Shown here piece by piece: positions 24,559-33,406 of a stretch of DNA of 64,000 nt. Position 1 is the first letter of the stretch, and each line of letters begins with the position of its first letter. The notes under the pieces are model-generated. The model was not told the origin of the DNA. It worked only from the letters and a program-made list of their open reading frames with translations, and searched no databases. Made by a program: the position numbers and the translations under genes. Source of the stretch: Actinomycetota bacterium (GTDB taxonomy: Bacteria; Actinomycetota; Actinomycetes; Streptosporangiales; Streptosporangiaceae); NCBI GenBank assembly GCA_027313705.1, contig DAHVDE010000040.1, positions 1 to 64,000 on the forward strand. The letters run 5' to 3'.

Positions 24559-27500
24559 ATGCCCCTACCCGGAAACCAGGAAGCGATCTACCCAGGTGCC
24601 GCCGGCGCAGGCGGCCTCTACGACCCGGCCTACGAGCATGATGCGTGCGGCGTCGGCTTGATCGCCGACCTGACCGGCAAGCGGGGGCACGAGCCGGTCG
24701 CGCAGGCGCTGACCGTGCTTGCGAACCTCGATCACCGCGGCGCCAAGGGCGCAGACCCGCAGACCGGTGACGGCGCGGGGATCCTCACTCAGATTCCGGA
24801 CGAGTTCTTCCGTGCGGTCTGCGACTTCGAGCTGCCGCCGGCCGGACGCTATGCGGCCGGAATCGCCTTCCTGCCTGCCGGTCAGGACCGTGCGGACATC
24901 GCGCGGATCGCCGGGGATGAGGGCCTTGAGGTACTTGGCTGGCGTGAAGTTCCGCACGACCAGAGCGCCTGCGGCGCAGGCGCGAGGGCCGTGCTGCCGC
25001 AGATCGCGCAGCTGTTCCTGACGTCGAAGACCGGCGAGTCCGGACTGGACCTCGACCGGCGTGCCTATTGCCTCAGGCAGCGCGCGGAGCACGAGACAGG
25101 CATCTACTTTGTCACGCTCTCCTGCGCCACCATCGGCTACAAGGGCATGCTCACCGCACCCGCGCTGGAGCGGTTCTACCCTGACCTGCTAGATCCCAGG
25201 TACTGCTCGTCCGTAGCGCTCGCGCACTCCAGGTTCTCGACGAACACCTTCCCTTCCTGGCCGCTTGCCCACCCGTTCCGCTATATCGCGCACAACGGCG
25301 AGATCAACACGGTCAGGGGCAACAGGAACTGGTGGCGGGCCCGCGAGGCCATGCTTGCGTGCGACCTGATTCCTGGCATCGAGCGGCTGCTGCCGGTTCT
25401 CGACCACAACCAGAGCGACTCAGCCAGCTTCGACGCATGCCTTGAACTGCTCTGCCTGACCGGCAGGTCGCTGCCGCACGCGGTGCTCATGATGATCCCG
25501 CAGGCATGGGAGAACGACACGAGCATGCCGGCAGGCCTGCGGGCGTTCTACCGGTTCCACGCCTCGCTCATGGAGCCTTGGGACGGCCCCGCGCTCATCG
25601 CGTTCACCGACGGCAAGCTGGCTGGCGCCGTGCTTGACAGGAACGGGCTGCGGCCGGGCAGGTACTGGGTGACCGACGACGGCCTGGTGGTGCTGGCCAG
25701 TGAGGTCGGCGTGCTTGACATCGACCCGGCCAAGGTCGTGCGCAAGGGCAGGCTCCAGCCGGGCAAGATCTTCCTGATCGACACAGAAGCCGGGCGGATC
25801 GTGGAAGACGAGGAGGTCAAGGCCGGGCTCGCGGCACAGCATCCCTACGATGACTGGCTGCACGCCGGGCTGCTGCATCTCGACGACCTGCCCGATAGGG
25901 ACAGGGAGCTTCCCGGCAGTGCGGAACTCGCGACCCTTCAGCGCCTCTTCGGCTACACGGAGGAAGAGCGCAGGGTGGTGCTCGGGCCGATGGCCGCCAC
26001 CGGCTCGGAGCCGATCGGGTCGATGGGCGACGACACGCCGCTTGCGGTGCTGAGCGAACGGCCAGAGTCGATCTTCGATTACTTCACGCAGCAGTTCGCT
26101 CAGGTTACCAACCCGCCGCTTGACGCCATCAGGGAAGAGGTCGTCACCTCGCTGTCGTCGACAACCGGGCCAGAGCACAACATCCTCGATCCAGGACCAG
26201 CCTCATGCAGGCAGATCGTGCTGCCTTACCCGGTGATCAGCGAGAGCGACCTCGCCAAGATCATCCACATCAACGAGGACAGGGATCTTCCCGGCTTCGC
26301 CGCCTACGTGGTCGACGGCAGGTACATGGCCGCAGGCGGTGGCGAGGCGCTGCGGCGGCGGCTTGACGAGATCAAGACGGAGGTCACTGAGGCGATCGGG
26401 AACGGCGCCAAGCTCATCGTCTTGTCCGACCGTGCAGCGGGCGCTCCGGCCGATCCGAGGCTGGCGCCGATACCCTCGCTGCTGCTGACCGGCGCCGTGC
26501 ACCACCACACGATCAGGGACAGGACGAGGACCAGGGTCGGCCTGATCGTCGAGGCAGGAGATGTGCGCGAGACGCATCATGTCGCGCTGCTCATCGGCTA
26601 CGGCGCCGGCGCCGTCTGCCCCTACCTGGCGATCGAGACCGTGCAGGACATGGCCCGCTCGGCCATGCTCGACGGCGTGAACGGCCGTAAGGCGGCGGCC
26701 AACCTGATCAAGGCGCTCGGCAAGGGACTGATGAAGATCATGTCCAAGATGGGCGTCTCCACGGTCGCTTCTTACGCTGGCGCGCAGATCTTCGAAGCCA
26801 TCGGCCTTGGGCCTGAAATCATCAGCGACTGCTTCGCAGGGACGTCCTCCCGCCTCGGTGGCATCGGCTACGACCAGATTGCGGACGCGGTCTCGGCGCG
26901 GCGCAGGGCCGCCTATCCCGACCGCTGCGCCACCGCGGCCGGGCTGGAGTCTGGCAGCGAGTACGCCTGGCGCCGCGACGGTACCCCGCACCTGTTCAGC
27001 CCGGAAGCCGTCTTCCGGCTGCAGCATGCGACCAGGACCGGCCAGGAAGCCGTCTTCCGTTCCTACAGCAAGGAGATCGACGACCAGTCGGCCAGGCTGA
27101 TGACCCTGCGCGGCCTCCTCGCCATAAAGGGCATCGACCGGCCAGGCACCCGCGCGCCCGTCCCGCTCGAGGAGGTCGAGCCTGCCAGCGGAATCGTGCG
27201 GCGGTTCTGTACCGGCGCGATGTCCTACGGGTCGCTTTCCGCCGAAGCTCATCAGGCGCTGGCCATCGCGATGAACCGCCTCGGCGGCCGCTCCAACTCG
27301 GGCGAAGGTGGCGAAGACGCCGACCGTTACGTCAAGGAGCCCAACGGCGACCTGAGGAGATCGGCCATCAAGCAGGTGGCCAGCGGCAGGTTCGGCGTGA
27401 CCGCCGAGTACCTCGCCAACGCCGACGACCTTCAGATCAAGATGTCGCAAGGCGCCAAGCCGGGCGAGGGCGGGCAACTGCCCGCGCACAAGGTCTACCC

Positions 27501-29112
27501 GTGGATCGCCAAGACCAGGCACTCCACGCCCGGCGTTGGCCTCATCTCGCCGCCTCCGCACCACGACATCTATTCGATCGAGGACCTGGCGCAGCTCATC
27601 AGCGACCTGAAGAACGCCAACCCGGCGGCGCGGGTGTCAGTGAAACTGGTCGCCGAGGTCGGGGTAGGCACGATTGCCGCGGGCGTGGCCAAGGCGCACA
27701 GCGACGTCATCCTCATCTCAGGGCACGACGGCGGCACCGGCGCCGCCCCGCTGACCAGCATCAAGCACGCCGGGGCGCCGTGGGAGCTTGGCCTGGCCGA
27801 GACCCAGCAGACCCTGCTGCGCAACGGCCTGCGTGACCGGGTAACCGTCCAGGTGGACGGCCAGCTCAAGACCGGCAGGGACGTCATCATCGCGGCACTG
27901 CTCGGCGCCGAGGAGTTCGGGTTCGCGACAGCGCCGCTCGTGGTATCTGGCTGCGTGATGATGCGCGCCTGCCACCAGGACACCTGCCCGGTCGGCGTGG
28001 CGACCCAGAACCCTGACCTGCGCAGCAAGTACGCGGGCAAGCCGGACTTCGTGGTCAGGTTCTTCGAGTTCGTGGCCGCAGAAGTCCGGGAGTACCTGGC
28101 GCAGCTTGGTTTCCGCAGGCTGGACGAGGCCGTTGGCCAGGCCGAGTTGCTTGAGCCTGCCAAGGACCCCGGCTCGGCGCAAGCGGCGTTCCTCGACCTG
28201 GCGCCGCTGCTCGCCGTGCCGCCCTTGCCGGACAACGCGGCCAGGCACAGGGTCAGGGACCAGCAACATCATCTTGAGCTTGCCCTGGACAACACGCTGA
28301 TCCAGCTTGCCGAGGGCGCGCTCGAGGAGGGCAGGCCGGTCACGATCGACTTGCCGGTCAGAAACGTGAACCGCACGGTCGGCACCATGCTCGGCTACGA
28401 GGTCACCAGAAGGTGGGGAGGGGAGGGACTGCCTGACAACACGATCGTGGTCGGCCTGCGCGGCTCTGCCGGCCAGTCGCTCGGCGCCTTCTTGCCGCAC
28501 GGCATCACGCTCCGCCTCACCGGCGACGCCAACGACTACGTGGGCAAGGGACTGTCGGGCGGGCGGATCGTTGTGGTGCCTGACGAGCGGGCGCCGTTCG
28601 CGGCGCACGAGCAGATCATTGCGGGCAACGTGATCGGCTACGGAGCGACGAGCGGTGAGTTGTTCTTGCGCGGCGTGGTCGGAGAGCGGTTCTGCGTGCG
28701 CAACTCAGGTGCGGTCGCCGTCGCGGAAGGCGCGGGAGATCACGGCTGCGAGTACATGACCGGCGGCCGGGTGGTCGTGCTCGGCCAGGTGGGCAGGAAC
28801 TTCGCCGCAGGAATGTCTGGCGGCATCGCTTACCTGCTCGACCCTGACCCTGGCCTGATCAACACGGAACTTGCCGATGTCGAGCCGGTCAGCGCGGCCG
28901 ACGGCCAGTACCTCCGCGACCTGATCGGCAGGTACTACGCGAGCACGGGATCAGACGTCGCGGGCGGCCTGCTCGATGACTGGGACGCCGCCTTGCCGAG
29001 GCTGCGCCTGGTGATGCCGCGCGACTACAAGAAAGTGCTTGCCGCGACCAAGCGGGCCGAGCGGGAAGGACTCGACGTGGGCGAGACAGTCATGGCGGCG
29101 GTGCGGACATGA
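24559..29112 (+). CDS. gltB: glutamate synthase large subunit
   Basis: 1517 residues. A 29-residue propeptide precedes the expected nucleophile Cys30 ([13 protein letters not shown]) of the glutamine amidotransferase domain. Then come the central domain, the FMN-binding synthase domain ([54 protein letters not shown]) and the 3Fe-4S cysteines ([15 protein letters not shown]). The C-terminal GXGXG domain carries [12 protein letters not shown] and GGRVVVLG. Makes glutamate from glutamine and 2-oxoglutarate with GltD. ATG at 24559 follows an ACAGGAGGG site; an earlier in-frame start at 24505 has none. Likely under GlnR control. Confidence 0.98.
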   Translation: MPLPGNQEAIYPGAAGAGGLYDPAYEHDACGVGLIADLTGKRGHEPVAQALTVLANLDHRGAKGADPQTGDGAGILTQIPDEFFRAVCDFELPPAGRYAAGIAFLPAGQDRADIARIAGDEGLEVLGWREVPHDQSACGAGARAVLPQIAQLFLTSKTGESGLDLDRRAYCLRQRAEHETGIYFVTLSCATIGYKGMLTAPALERFYPDLLDPRYCSSVALAHSRFSTNTFPSWPLAHPFRYIAHNGEINTVRGNRNWWRAREAMLACDLIPGIERLLPVLDHNQSDSASFDACLELLCLTGRSLPHAVLMMIPQAWENDTSMPAGLRAFYRFHASLMEPWDGPALIAFTDGKLAGAVLDRNGLRPGRYWVTDDGLVVLASEVGVLDIDPAKVVRKGRLQPGKIFLIDTEAGRIVEDEEVKAGLAAQHPYDDWLHAGLLHLDDLPDRDRELPGSAELATLQRLFGYTEEERRVVLGPMAATGSEPIGSMGDDTPLAVLSERPESIFDYFTQQFAQVTNPPLDAIREEVVTSLSSTTGPEHNILDPGPASCRQIVLPYPVISESDLAKIIHINEDRDLPGFAAYVVDGRYMAAGGGEALRRRLDEIKTEVTEAIGNGAKLIVLSDRAAGAPADPRLAPIPSLLLTGAVHHHTIRDRTRTRVGLIVEAGDVRETHHVALLIGYGAGAVCPYLAIETVQDMARSAMLDGVNGRKAAANLIKALGKGLMKIMSKMGVSTVASYAGAQIFEAIGLGPEIISDCFAGTSSRLGGIGYDQIADAVSARRRAAYPDRCATAAGLESGSEYAWRRDGTPHLFSPEAVFRLQHATRTGQEAVFRSYSKEIDDQSARLMTLRGLLAIKGIDRPGTRAPVPLEEVEPASGIVRRFCTGAMSYGSLSAEAHQALAIAMNRLGGRSNSGEGGEDADRYVKEPNGDLRRSAIKQVASGRFGVTAEYLANADDLQIKMSQGAKPGEGGQLPAHKVYPWIAKTRHSTPGVGLISPPPHHDIYSIEDLAQLISDLKNANPAARVSVKLVAEVGVGTIAAGVAKAHSDVILISGHDGGTGAAPLTSIKHAGAPWELGLAETQQTLLRNGLRDRVTVQVDGQLKTGRDVIIAALLGAEEFGFATAPLVVSGCVMMRACHQDTCPVGVATQNPDLRSKYAGKPDFVVRFFEFVAAEVREYLAQLGFRRLDEAVGQAELLEPAKDPGSAQAAFLDLAPLLAVPPLPDNAARHRVRDQQHHLELALDNTLIQLAEGALEEGRPVTIDLPVRNVNRTVGTMLGYEVTRRWGGEGLPDNTIVVGLRGSAGQSLGAFLPHGITLRLTGDANDYVGKGLSGGRIVVVPDERAPFAAHEQIIAGNVIGYGATSGELFLRGVVGERFCVRNSGAVAVAEGAGDHGCEYMTGGRVVVLGQVGRNFAAGMSGGIAYLLDPDPGLINTELADVEPVSAADGQYLRDLIGRYYASTGSDVAGGLLDDWDAALPRLRLVMPRDYKKVLAATKRAEREGLDVGETVMAAVRT

Positions 29113-29163
29113 GGTCTTCAGCAGACGGCAAAGACCGCGTACCGGAAGGGAGTGCCGGCTACC

Positions 29164-30630
29164 ATGGCTGACTCGCGCGGGTTCTCGACCACGCCGAGGC
29201 AGACGGCCGCCAGGCGTCCAGTCGACATTCGGATACAGGACTGGCGCGAGGTTTACTTGCGGATCGGAGCTTTCGATCTTGAACGCCAGGCCGGTCGGTG
29301 CATGGACTGCGGTATCCCTTTCTGCCACCACGGGTGCCCGCTAGGGAACCTGATTCCCGAGTGGAACGACCTGGTGTGGCGCAAGCGCTGGCAAGTGGCC
29401 GCCGCCCGGCTGCATGCCACCAACAATTTCCCCGAGTTCACCGGTCGGCTTTGCCCGGCGCCCTGTGAGTCTGCCTGCGTGCTCGGGATCAACGCCGACC
29501 CCGTGGCGATCAAGCAGGTCGAGGTCGAGATCATCGACCGGGCGTACGCAGAGGGCTGGGTGACAAGCCAGTCGGCCAGCGCGGCCGCGCGTGCGGCCGG
29601 GCGGCCGGTGGCCGTGATCGGCTCAGGGCCTGCCGGACTGGCCGCCGCCCAGCAACTGACCAGGGCAGGGCACGCGGTCACCGTGTTCGAGCGTGCTGAC
29701 CTGCCCGGTGGCCTGCTGAGGTACGGCATACCCGAGTTCAAGATGGAAAAGCGGCTGCTCGACCGCAGGCTCGCGCAACTGAAGGACGAGGGCACCGTCT
29801 TTCAGTGCGGCGTGGACGCGGGCGTGGACGTGAGCGTGGCAAAGCTCAGGACCGGATACGAGGCGCTCGTGCTTGCCTGCGGAGCGCGGGTGCCCAGAGG
29901 GCTGCCTGTGCCTGGCAGCGGGCTGGCAGGGATCCATCAGGCGATGGAATACCTGCCGCTGGCTAACCTGGCCGCGCTCGGCGGTACCGAGCCCGCCATC
30001 TCGGCAACTGGCAGGCACGTGGTGATCATCGGCGGTGGCGACACAGGGGCCGACTGCCTTGGCACTGCTCATCGCCAGGGCGCCTTGTCGGTAACTCAGC
30101 TGGAGATTCTGCCGAGGCCACCGCGGCAGCGGGCGGCGAGCCAGCCGTGGCCGACCTATCCGATGATCTTCCGGGTGTCGAGCGCGCACGAAGAGGGTGG
30201 CGAACGGATTTACGCCGTGTCAACCAAGGAGTTCCTCGCGGACGACAGCGGGCGGGTGCGGGCGCTCAGGCTGGTCGAGGTCGACCTGGTCGGCGGCCTG
30301 GCCGAGCCGAGGCCAGGTACGGAACGCGAACTCGCCTGCGACCTGGTGCTGCTCGCGATGGGCTTCACCGCCGCCGAGGAAGGCCCGCTGGTCAGCGACC
30401 TTGGCATCAGGCTCGACGAGCGCGGGCGGGTGCCGCGCGGAGACGACTACTCAGCCGCGCAGGTGCCGGGAGTTTTCGTTGCCGGTGACATGGGGCGCGG
30501 GCAGTCGCTGATCGTGTGGGCCATCGCGGAAGGCAGGTCGGCCGCCGCCGCGGCGGACAGGTACCTGACTGGCGATTCTGCCCTGCCGGCGCCGATACGG
30601 GCCTCGGCCGGTCCGCTCATGGCCGGTTAA
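29164..30630 (+). CDS. gltD: glutamate synthase small subunit
   Basis: 488 residues. N-terminal Fe-S cysteines in CMDCGIPFCHHGCPLGNLIPEWN and CPAPCESACVLGI, FAD motif AVIGSGPAGLAAAQQL with GGLLRYGIPEFKM, and NADPH motif VIIGGGDTGADCLGTA, ending in FVAGDMGRGQSLIVWAI. Passes electrons from NADPH to GltB. ATG at 29164 is chosen over the GTG at 29152, which sits too close to the ribosome binding site GGAAGGGAG. It lies 51 bases after gltB, one transcript. Confidence 0.97.
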   Translation: MADSRGFSTTPRQTAARRPVDIRIQDWREVYLRIGAFDLERQAGRCMDCGIPFCHHGCPLGNLIPEWNDLVWRKRWQVAAARLHATNNFPEFTGRLCPAPCESACVLGINADPVAIKQVEVEIIDRAYAEGWVTSQSASAAARAAGRPVAVIGSGPAGLAAAQQLTRAGHAVTVFERADLPGGLLRYGIPEFKMEKRLLDRRLAQLKDEGTVFQCGVDAGVDVSVAKLRTGYEALVLACGARVPRGLPVPGSGLAGIHQAMEYLPLANLAALGGTEPAISATGRHVVIIGGGDTGADCLGTAHRQGALSVTQLEILPRPPRQRAASQPWPTYPMIFRVSSAHEEGGERIYAVSTKEFLADDSGRVRALRLVEVDLVGGLAEPRPGTERELACDLVLLAMGFTAAEEGPLVSDLGIRLDERGRVPRGDDYSAAQVPGVFVAGDMGRGQSLIVWAIAEGRSAAAAADRYLTGDSALPAPIRASAGPLMAG

Positions 30631-30666
30631 CTGGCGGCAGGCCGCGAGCGGAGGTAACGTCACTGC

Positions 30667-31563
30667 GTGTCCCCGCTCGCGTCGTCACCCAACGTGCCGT
30701 TCTCGCTGGCCACCCTGCCTGGCCCGTTCAGCGGGCTATGGCGGCTTGGCCTGGTGACCGTGCACTGGTACGCGGTGTGCGTAGTGGCCGGGATCTTGAC
30801 GTTGCTCTGGATTGCCGAGCACAGGTACCGTGCCGCCGGAGGCAAGCGCTGGCTGATCATCGACCTGGCGACGCTGGCCGTGCCCGCTGGCCTGGTCGGC
30901 GCCAGGATCTACCGTGTTCTCATCGATCACGAGCAGTACTTCGGCGCGGGCAAGGACTGGGTTGGCGTGCTGCGGATCTGGGACGGCGGGTTCGGGCTGC
31001 CAGGTGCCGCAGCCGGGGGAGTGGTGGCGATCTGGTGGTGGTGCAGGCGCAGGGGCATCGCCACCGGCCCCGTGCTGGCAGCAGCCGCTCCTGGCATTGC
31101 CATCGGAGCGGGCATCAGCCTGATCGGCAACTGGTTCTCTCAGTCGCTGTACGGGCCGCCTTCCATGGCGCCGTGGGCGGTGCCTATCGCGCCGGCCAGC
31201 CGCGTCGCCGGCTACCAGGACTTCGGCACGTTCCAGCCGCTCTTCGGCTACGAGGCGCTATGGGACGTAGCGGTCGGCCTTGCGCTGGTGCTCGTGATCC
31301 GCAAGATGAACCTCACCGGTGACCGCGCGGTCGCGATCTGCGTGTCCGGGTACGCGTTCGGCGTGATCGGTGCCGGATCTTTCGCGGTGACAGGGGCGGC
31401 ACAAGAACCGGGCCTGATCATCAAGCAGCTTGCGGTGTTCGCCGTGCTTGCCGTCGCGGCCGGGTATGTGTACGCGACCAGGGCCAAGCTCGGACCTGAA
31501 CCGCTGACGATGCCGCAGCGGAGCCGGAGCCGACCGAGGACGGCCGGCGAACTGGCGCAGTAG
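30667..31563 (+). CDS. lgt: prolipoprotein diacylglyceryl transferase
   Basis: 298 residues with about seven membrane helices. Conserved Lgt elements: the HWYAVCVVAGI start, GARIYRVL, the region IWDGGFGLPGAAAGG, GNWFSQSLYGPPSM and the C-terminal FGYEALWD. Transfers diacylglycerol from phosphatidylglycerol to the lipobox cysteine of exported lipoproteins, several of which are encoded in this window. GTG start with GGAGG upstream. Convergent with the tRNA gene that follows. Confidence 0.93.
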   Translation: MSPLASSPNVPFSLATLPGPFSGLWRLGLVTVHWYAVCVVAGILTLLWIAEHRYRAAGGKRWLIIDLATLAVPAGLVGARIYRVLIDHEQYFGAGKDWVGVLRIWDGGFGLPGAAAGGVVAIWWWCRRRGIATGPVLAAAAPGIAIGAGISLIGNWFSQSLYGPPSMAPWAVPIAPASRVAGYQDFGTFQPLFGYEALWDVAVGLALVLVIRKMNLTGDRAVAICVSGYAFGVIGAGSFAVTGAAQEPGLIIKQLAVFAVLAVAAGYVYATRAKLGPEPLTMPQRSRSRPRTAGELAQ

Positions 31564-31571
31564 ATCGTCAC

Positions 31572-31652
31572 GATGTCATGACAATATTTCTGGCTACCCG
31601 GTGATCCTCACATCTACCTAACGTTCTGAACAGTTATGGCATGATGTCATGC
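31572..31652. repeat. repeated GATGTCATG motif in the lgt-tRNA convergent gap
   Basis: GATGTCATG occurs at 31572-31580 and 31643-31651. The first overlaps the palindrome GTCATGAC (31575-31582), the second lies inside GCATGA-TG-TCATGC (31639-31652). The surrounding sequence is AT-rich compared with the window. As it lies between two converging genes, it is unlikely to be a promoter operator for either of them. Confidence 0.45.
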
Positions 31653-31693
31653 TATGTCTAGATTAGCGCATGAGCTAGCGGTCTTGCGGGTAG

Positions 31694-31766
31694 TGCCCCG
31701 GGTGGGATTCGAACCCACACTTGATGGATTTTGAGGCCATTGACTCTGCCGTTGGTCTACCGGGGC
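31694..31766 (-). tRNA. tRNA-Leu (CAA) with short variable loop
   Basis: Reads on the minus strand as a 72-base cloverleaf plus discriminator A. Acceptor GCCCCGG/CCGGGGC, T arm GTGGG-TTCGAAT-CCCAC, D loop with GG, anticodon loop CTCAAAA with anticodon CAA (codon UUG, Leu). The variable loop is only five bases (CAAGT), whereas bacterial leucine tRNAs normally have a long variable arm. The anticodon stem has one C-T mismatch next to the loop. CCA is not encoded. Discriminator A fits leucine. Confidence 0.8.
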
Positions 31767-31845
31767 GAGGCTAAAGCGGCACGGCAACACGCGGAGGAGC
31801 GCCGTGCATCTGTTCAATGTAGCGGCTATAGATAGGCTTCAGTGG

Positions 31846-32508
31846 GTGAGCAGGACTCCCTATCGTGTGGTTATCGCCGAAGACGAGGCACTGATCAGGC
31901 TTGACCTCAAGGAGATGCTTGAGGAGCCGGGTCAGGACACCTATGTCGTGGTCGGCGAAGCGTCTGATGGCGACACCGCCGTCAAGCTGGCTGCTGAGCT
32001 GAAGCCAGATCTAGTGATCATGGACGTCAAGATGCCAGTACTTGACGGGATCTCCGCCGCAGAGCAGATTACGGCACGCCGGCTAGCGCCCGTGGTCATC
32101 TTGACCGCATTTTCACAACGTGATCTGGTGCAGCGGGCCAGCAGCGCTGGCGCGATGGCGTATCTGGTCAAGCCGTTCACTAAGGCCGACCTGATCCCGG
32201 CGATCGAGATCGCCGTGAGCAGGTTCGCGGAGATCGAGGCGCTAGCGACCGAGGTCAGCGACCTGCGGCAGCGGCTTGAGATGCGAAAGCTACTCGACAG
32301 GGCCAAGGGCGTGCTCCAGGCCGGGCGCGGTATCAGCGAGCCTGAGGCGTTCAGGTGGATACAGAAGACGTCGATGGACCGCAGGATGACGATGCGCGCG
32401 CTGGCGCAAGAAATCATCGACGAGCACCAGAAGGCAGCGAGCGCGCACCAGGCTGTGCAGGAACCGCCCGCCGGCGAGCAGCCCCGGCCGGGCGCTGAGC
32501 TCGGCTAG
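31846..32508 (+). CDS. pdtaR: ANTAR-domain response regulator PdtaR
   Basis: 220 residues. Receiver domain (about 5-125) with the acidic pair EDEALIRLD, phospho-acceptor Asp in LVIMDVKMP, and VILTAF and VKPF motifs. C-terminal ANTAR RNA-binding domain (RKLLDRAKGVLQAGRGISEPEAFRWIQKTSMDRRMTMRALAQEII). Binds terminator-type hairpins in target RNAs after phosphorylation by a histidine kinase such as PdtaS, not encoded here. GTG at 31846 gives the usual N-terminus; the frame also has a GTG at 31804. A TATAGA box at 31827-31832 would start transcription only a few bases before this GTG. Confidence 0.92.
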   Translation: MSRTPYRVVIAEDEALIRLDLKEMLEEPGQDTYVVVGEASDGDTAVKLAAELKPDLVIMDVKMPVLDGISAAEQITARRLAPVVILTAFSQRDLVQRASSAGAMAYLVKPFTKADLIPAIEIAVSRFAEIEALATEVSDLRQRLEMRKLLDRAKGVLQAGRGISEPEAFRWIQKTSMDRRMTMRALAQEIIDEHQKAASAHQAVQEPPAGEQPRPGAELG

Positions 32509-32525
32509 CGGGCGTTTTTAGGCAA

Positions 32526-32575
32526 GCGAGCAGGGCCGGGTCCCATACCCCCGTACGGACCCGGCGCCGGCTCGC
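32526..32575 (+). terminator. terminator after pdtaR
   Basis: GCCGGGTCC (32535-32543) pairs perfectly with GGACCCGGC (32557-32565), and an outer helix GCGAGC (32526-32531) pairs with GCTCGC (32570-32575). It lies just after pdtaR and also faces the end of the convergent thioesterase gene. The remaining bases up to 32815 show no gene. Confidence 0.65.
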
Positions 32576-32815
32576 CTGCTGCCGCCTGCTGCCATCTCGC
32601 AGCGACGGTACGGAGCCGGAGGCGTCCTTTGGTGCCGTGTCGGCCTTCCCCTGGCCGGCACGTTCTCTACTCGGACTCATCGAGCTCCGGGGAACACCGT
32701 AGCGATGAGCGCCCTGTCGTGCCCGGGCACTGCCATTACCTGGCCGGTATGGGCCAAACATCCGTTCAGCGCCGTCCCGCTCACCCGCTCGGCCCCGGCC
32801 AGTCGCTCTCCCACG

Positions 32816-33304
32816 TCAGGCGCCCACGGCACGCAGGTCACTCCCGCCGCTAGGCGCGGCCTCGCGCAGCAGGCAGCTGAGCCTGGCGGTGCAGATACGG
32901 CGGCCGCGGTCATCGCTGATCGTGATGTCGTAGGTGGCCAGGGTCCGGCCGCCGTGCAGCCTGATGGCCACGCCGGTGACCGTTCCGGCCGCCGCGGCGC
33001 GGTGGTGAGTCGCGTTGATCTCGATGCCGACGGTGAATTTGTCCAGCCCGGCGTGCAGAGCGGCGCCCACCGAGCCGAGAGTTTCCGCCAGCACGCAGGA
33101 CGCGCCGCCATGCAGGAGGCCGTAAGGCTGGGTATTCCCCTCGACCGGCATGGTGCCGACCACGCGCTCGGCGCTGGCCTCGATGATCTCGATGCCCATC
33201 TGCCTGGCCAGGGTCTGTTTTTTCATCACCGCGTTGATGCGCTCGATGCCGGACCGCGGATCTGTGCCCGCCGGATCTGTGCCCGCCGGATCTATGCTAG
33301 TCAC
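32816..33304 (-). CDS. PaaI-type hotdog thioesterase
   Basis: 162 residues. Hotdog-fold motifs MGIEIIEASAERVVGTMPVEGNTQPYGLLHGGASCVLAETLGSVGA, with the HGG loop that carries the catalytic region, and a C-terminal strand TARLSCLL. Likely hydrolyses acyl- or aryl-CoA esters. It lies between pdtaR and polA, as in many actinobacteria. The GTG at 33304 is preferred because GGAGG is placed five bases upstream; the longer frame begins at 33322. The N-terminus contains a DPAGT repeat from a 15-base tandem duplication. Confidence 0.85.
   Translation of the reverse strand: MTSIDPAGTDPAGTDPRSGIERINAVMKKQTLARQMGIEIIEASAERVVGTMPVEGNTQPYGLLHGGASCVLAETLGSVGAALHAGLDKFTVGIEINATHHRAAAAGTVTGVAIRLHGGRTLATYDITISDDRGRRICTARLSCLLREAAPSGGSDLRAVGA
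33258..33287. repeat. 15-bp tandem duplication in the thioesterase N-terminus
   Basis: GGATCTGTGCCCGCC occurs twice in tandem (33258-33272, 33273-33287), with a partial third unit after it. It encodes the DPAGT repeat in the disordered N-terminus of the thioesterase and keeps the frame. Confidence 0.8.
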
Positions 33305-33406
33305 TGCCACCTCCATGGTCACCGCGGTGGTCGCTGGCCCGCTCGGCGCAGCTTAGTGGTTGCCGAGGAGAGCCATTTTGTCGGCAGGCCGCACTACGAT
33401 TGCGGG

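Noticed and set aside
26203-27564. 453-codon open frame antisense to gltB
   Set aside because: Low-complexity, Arg/Gly/Val-rich translation typical of a GC shadow; gltB motifs cover the same bases.
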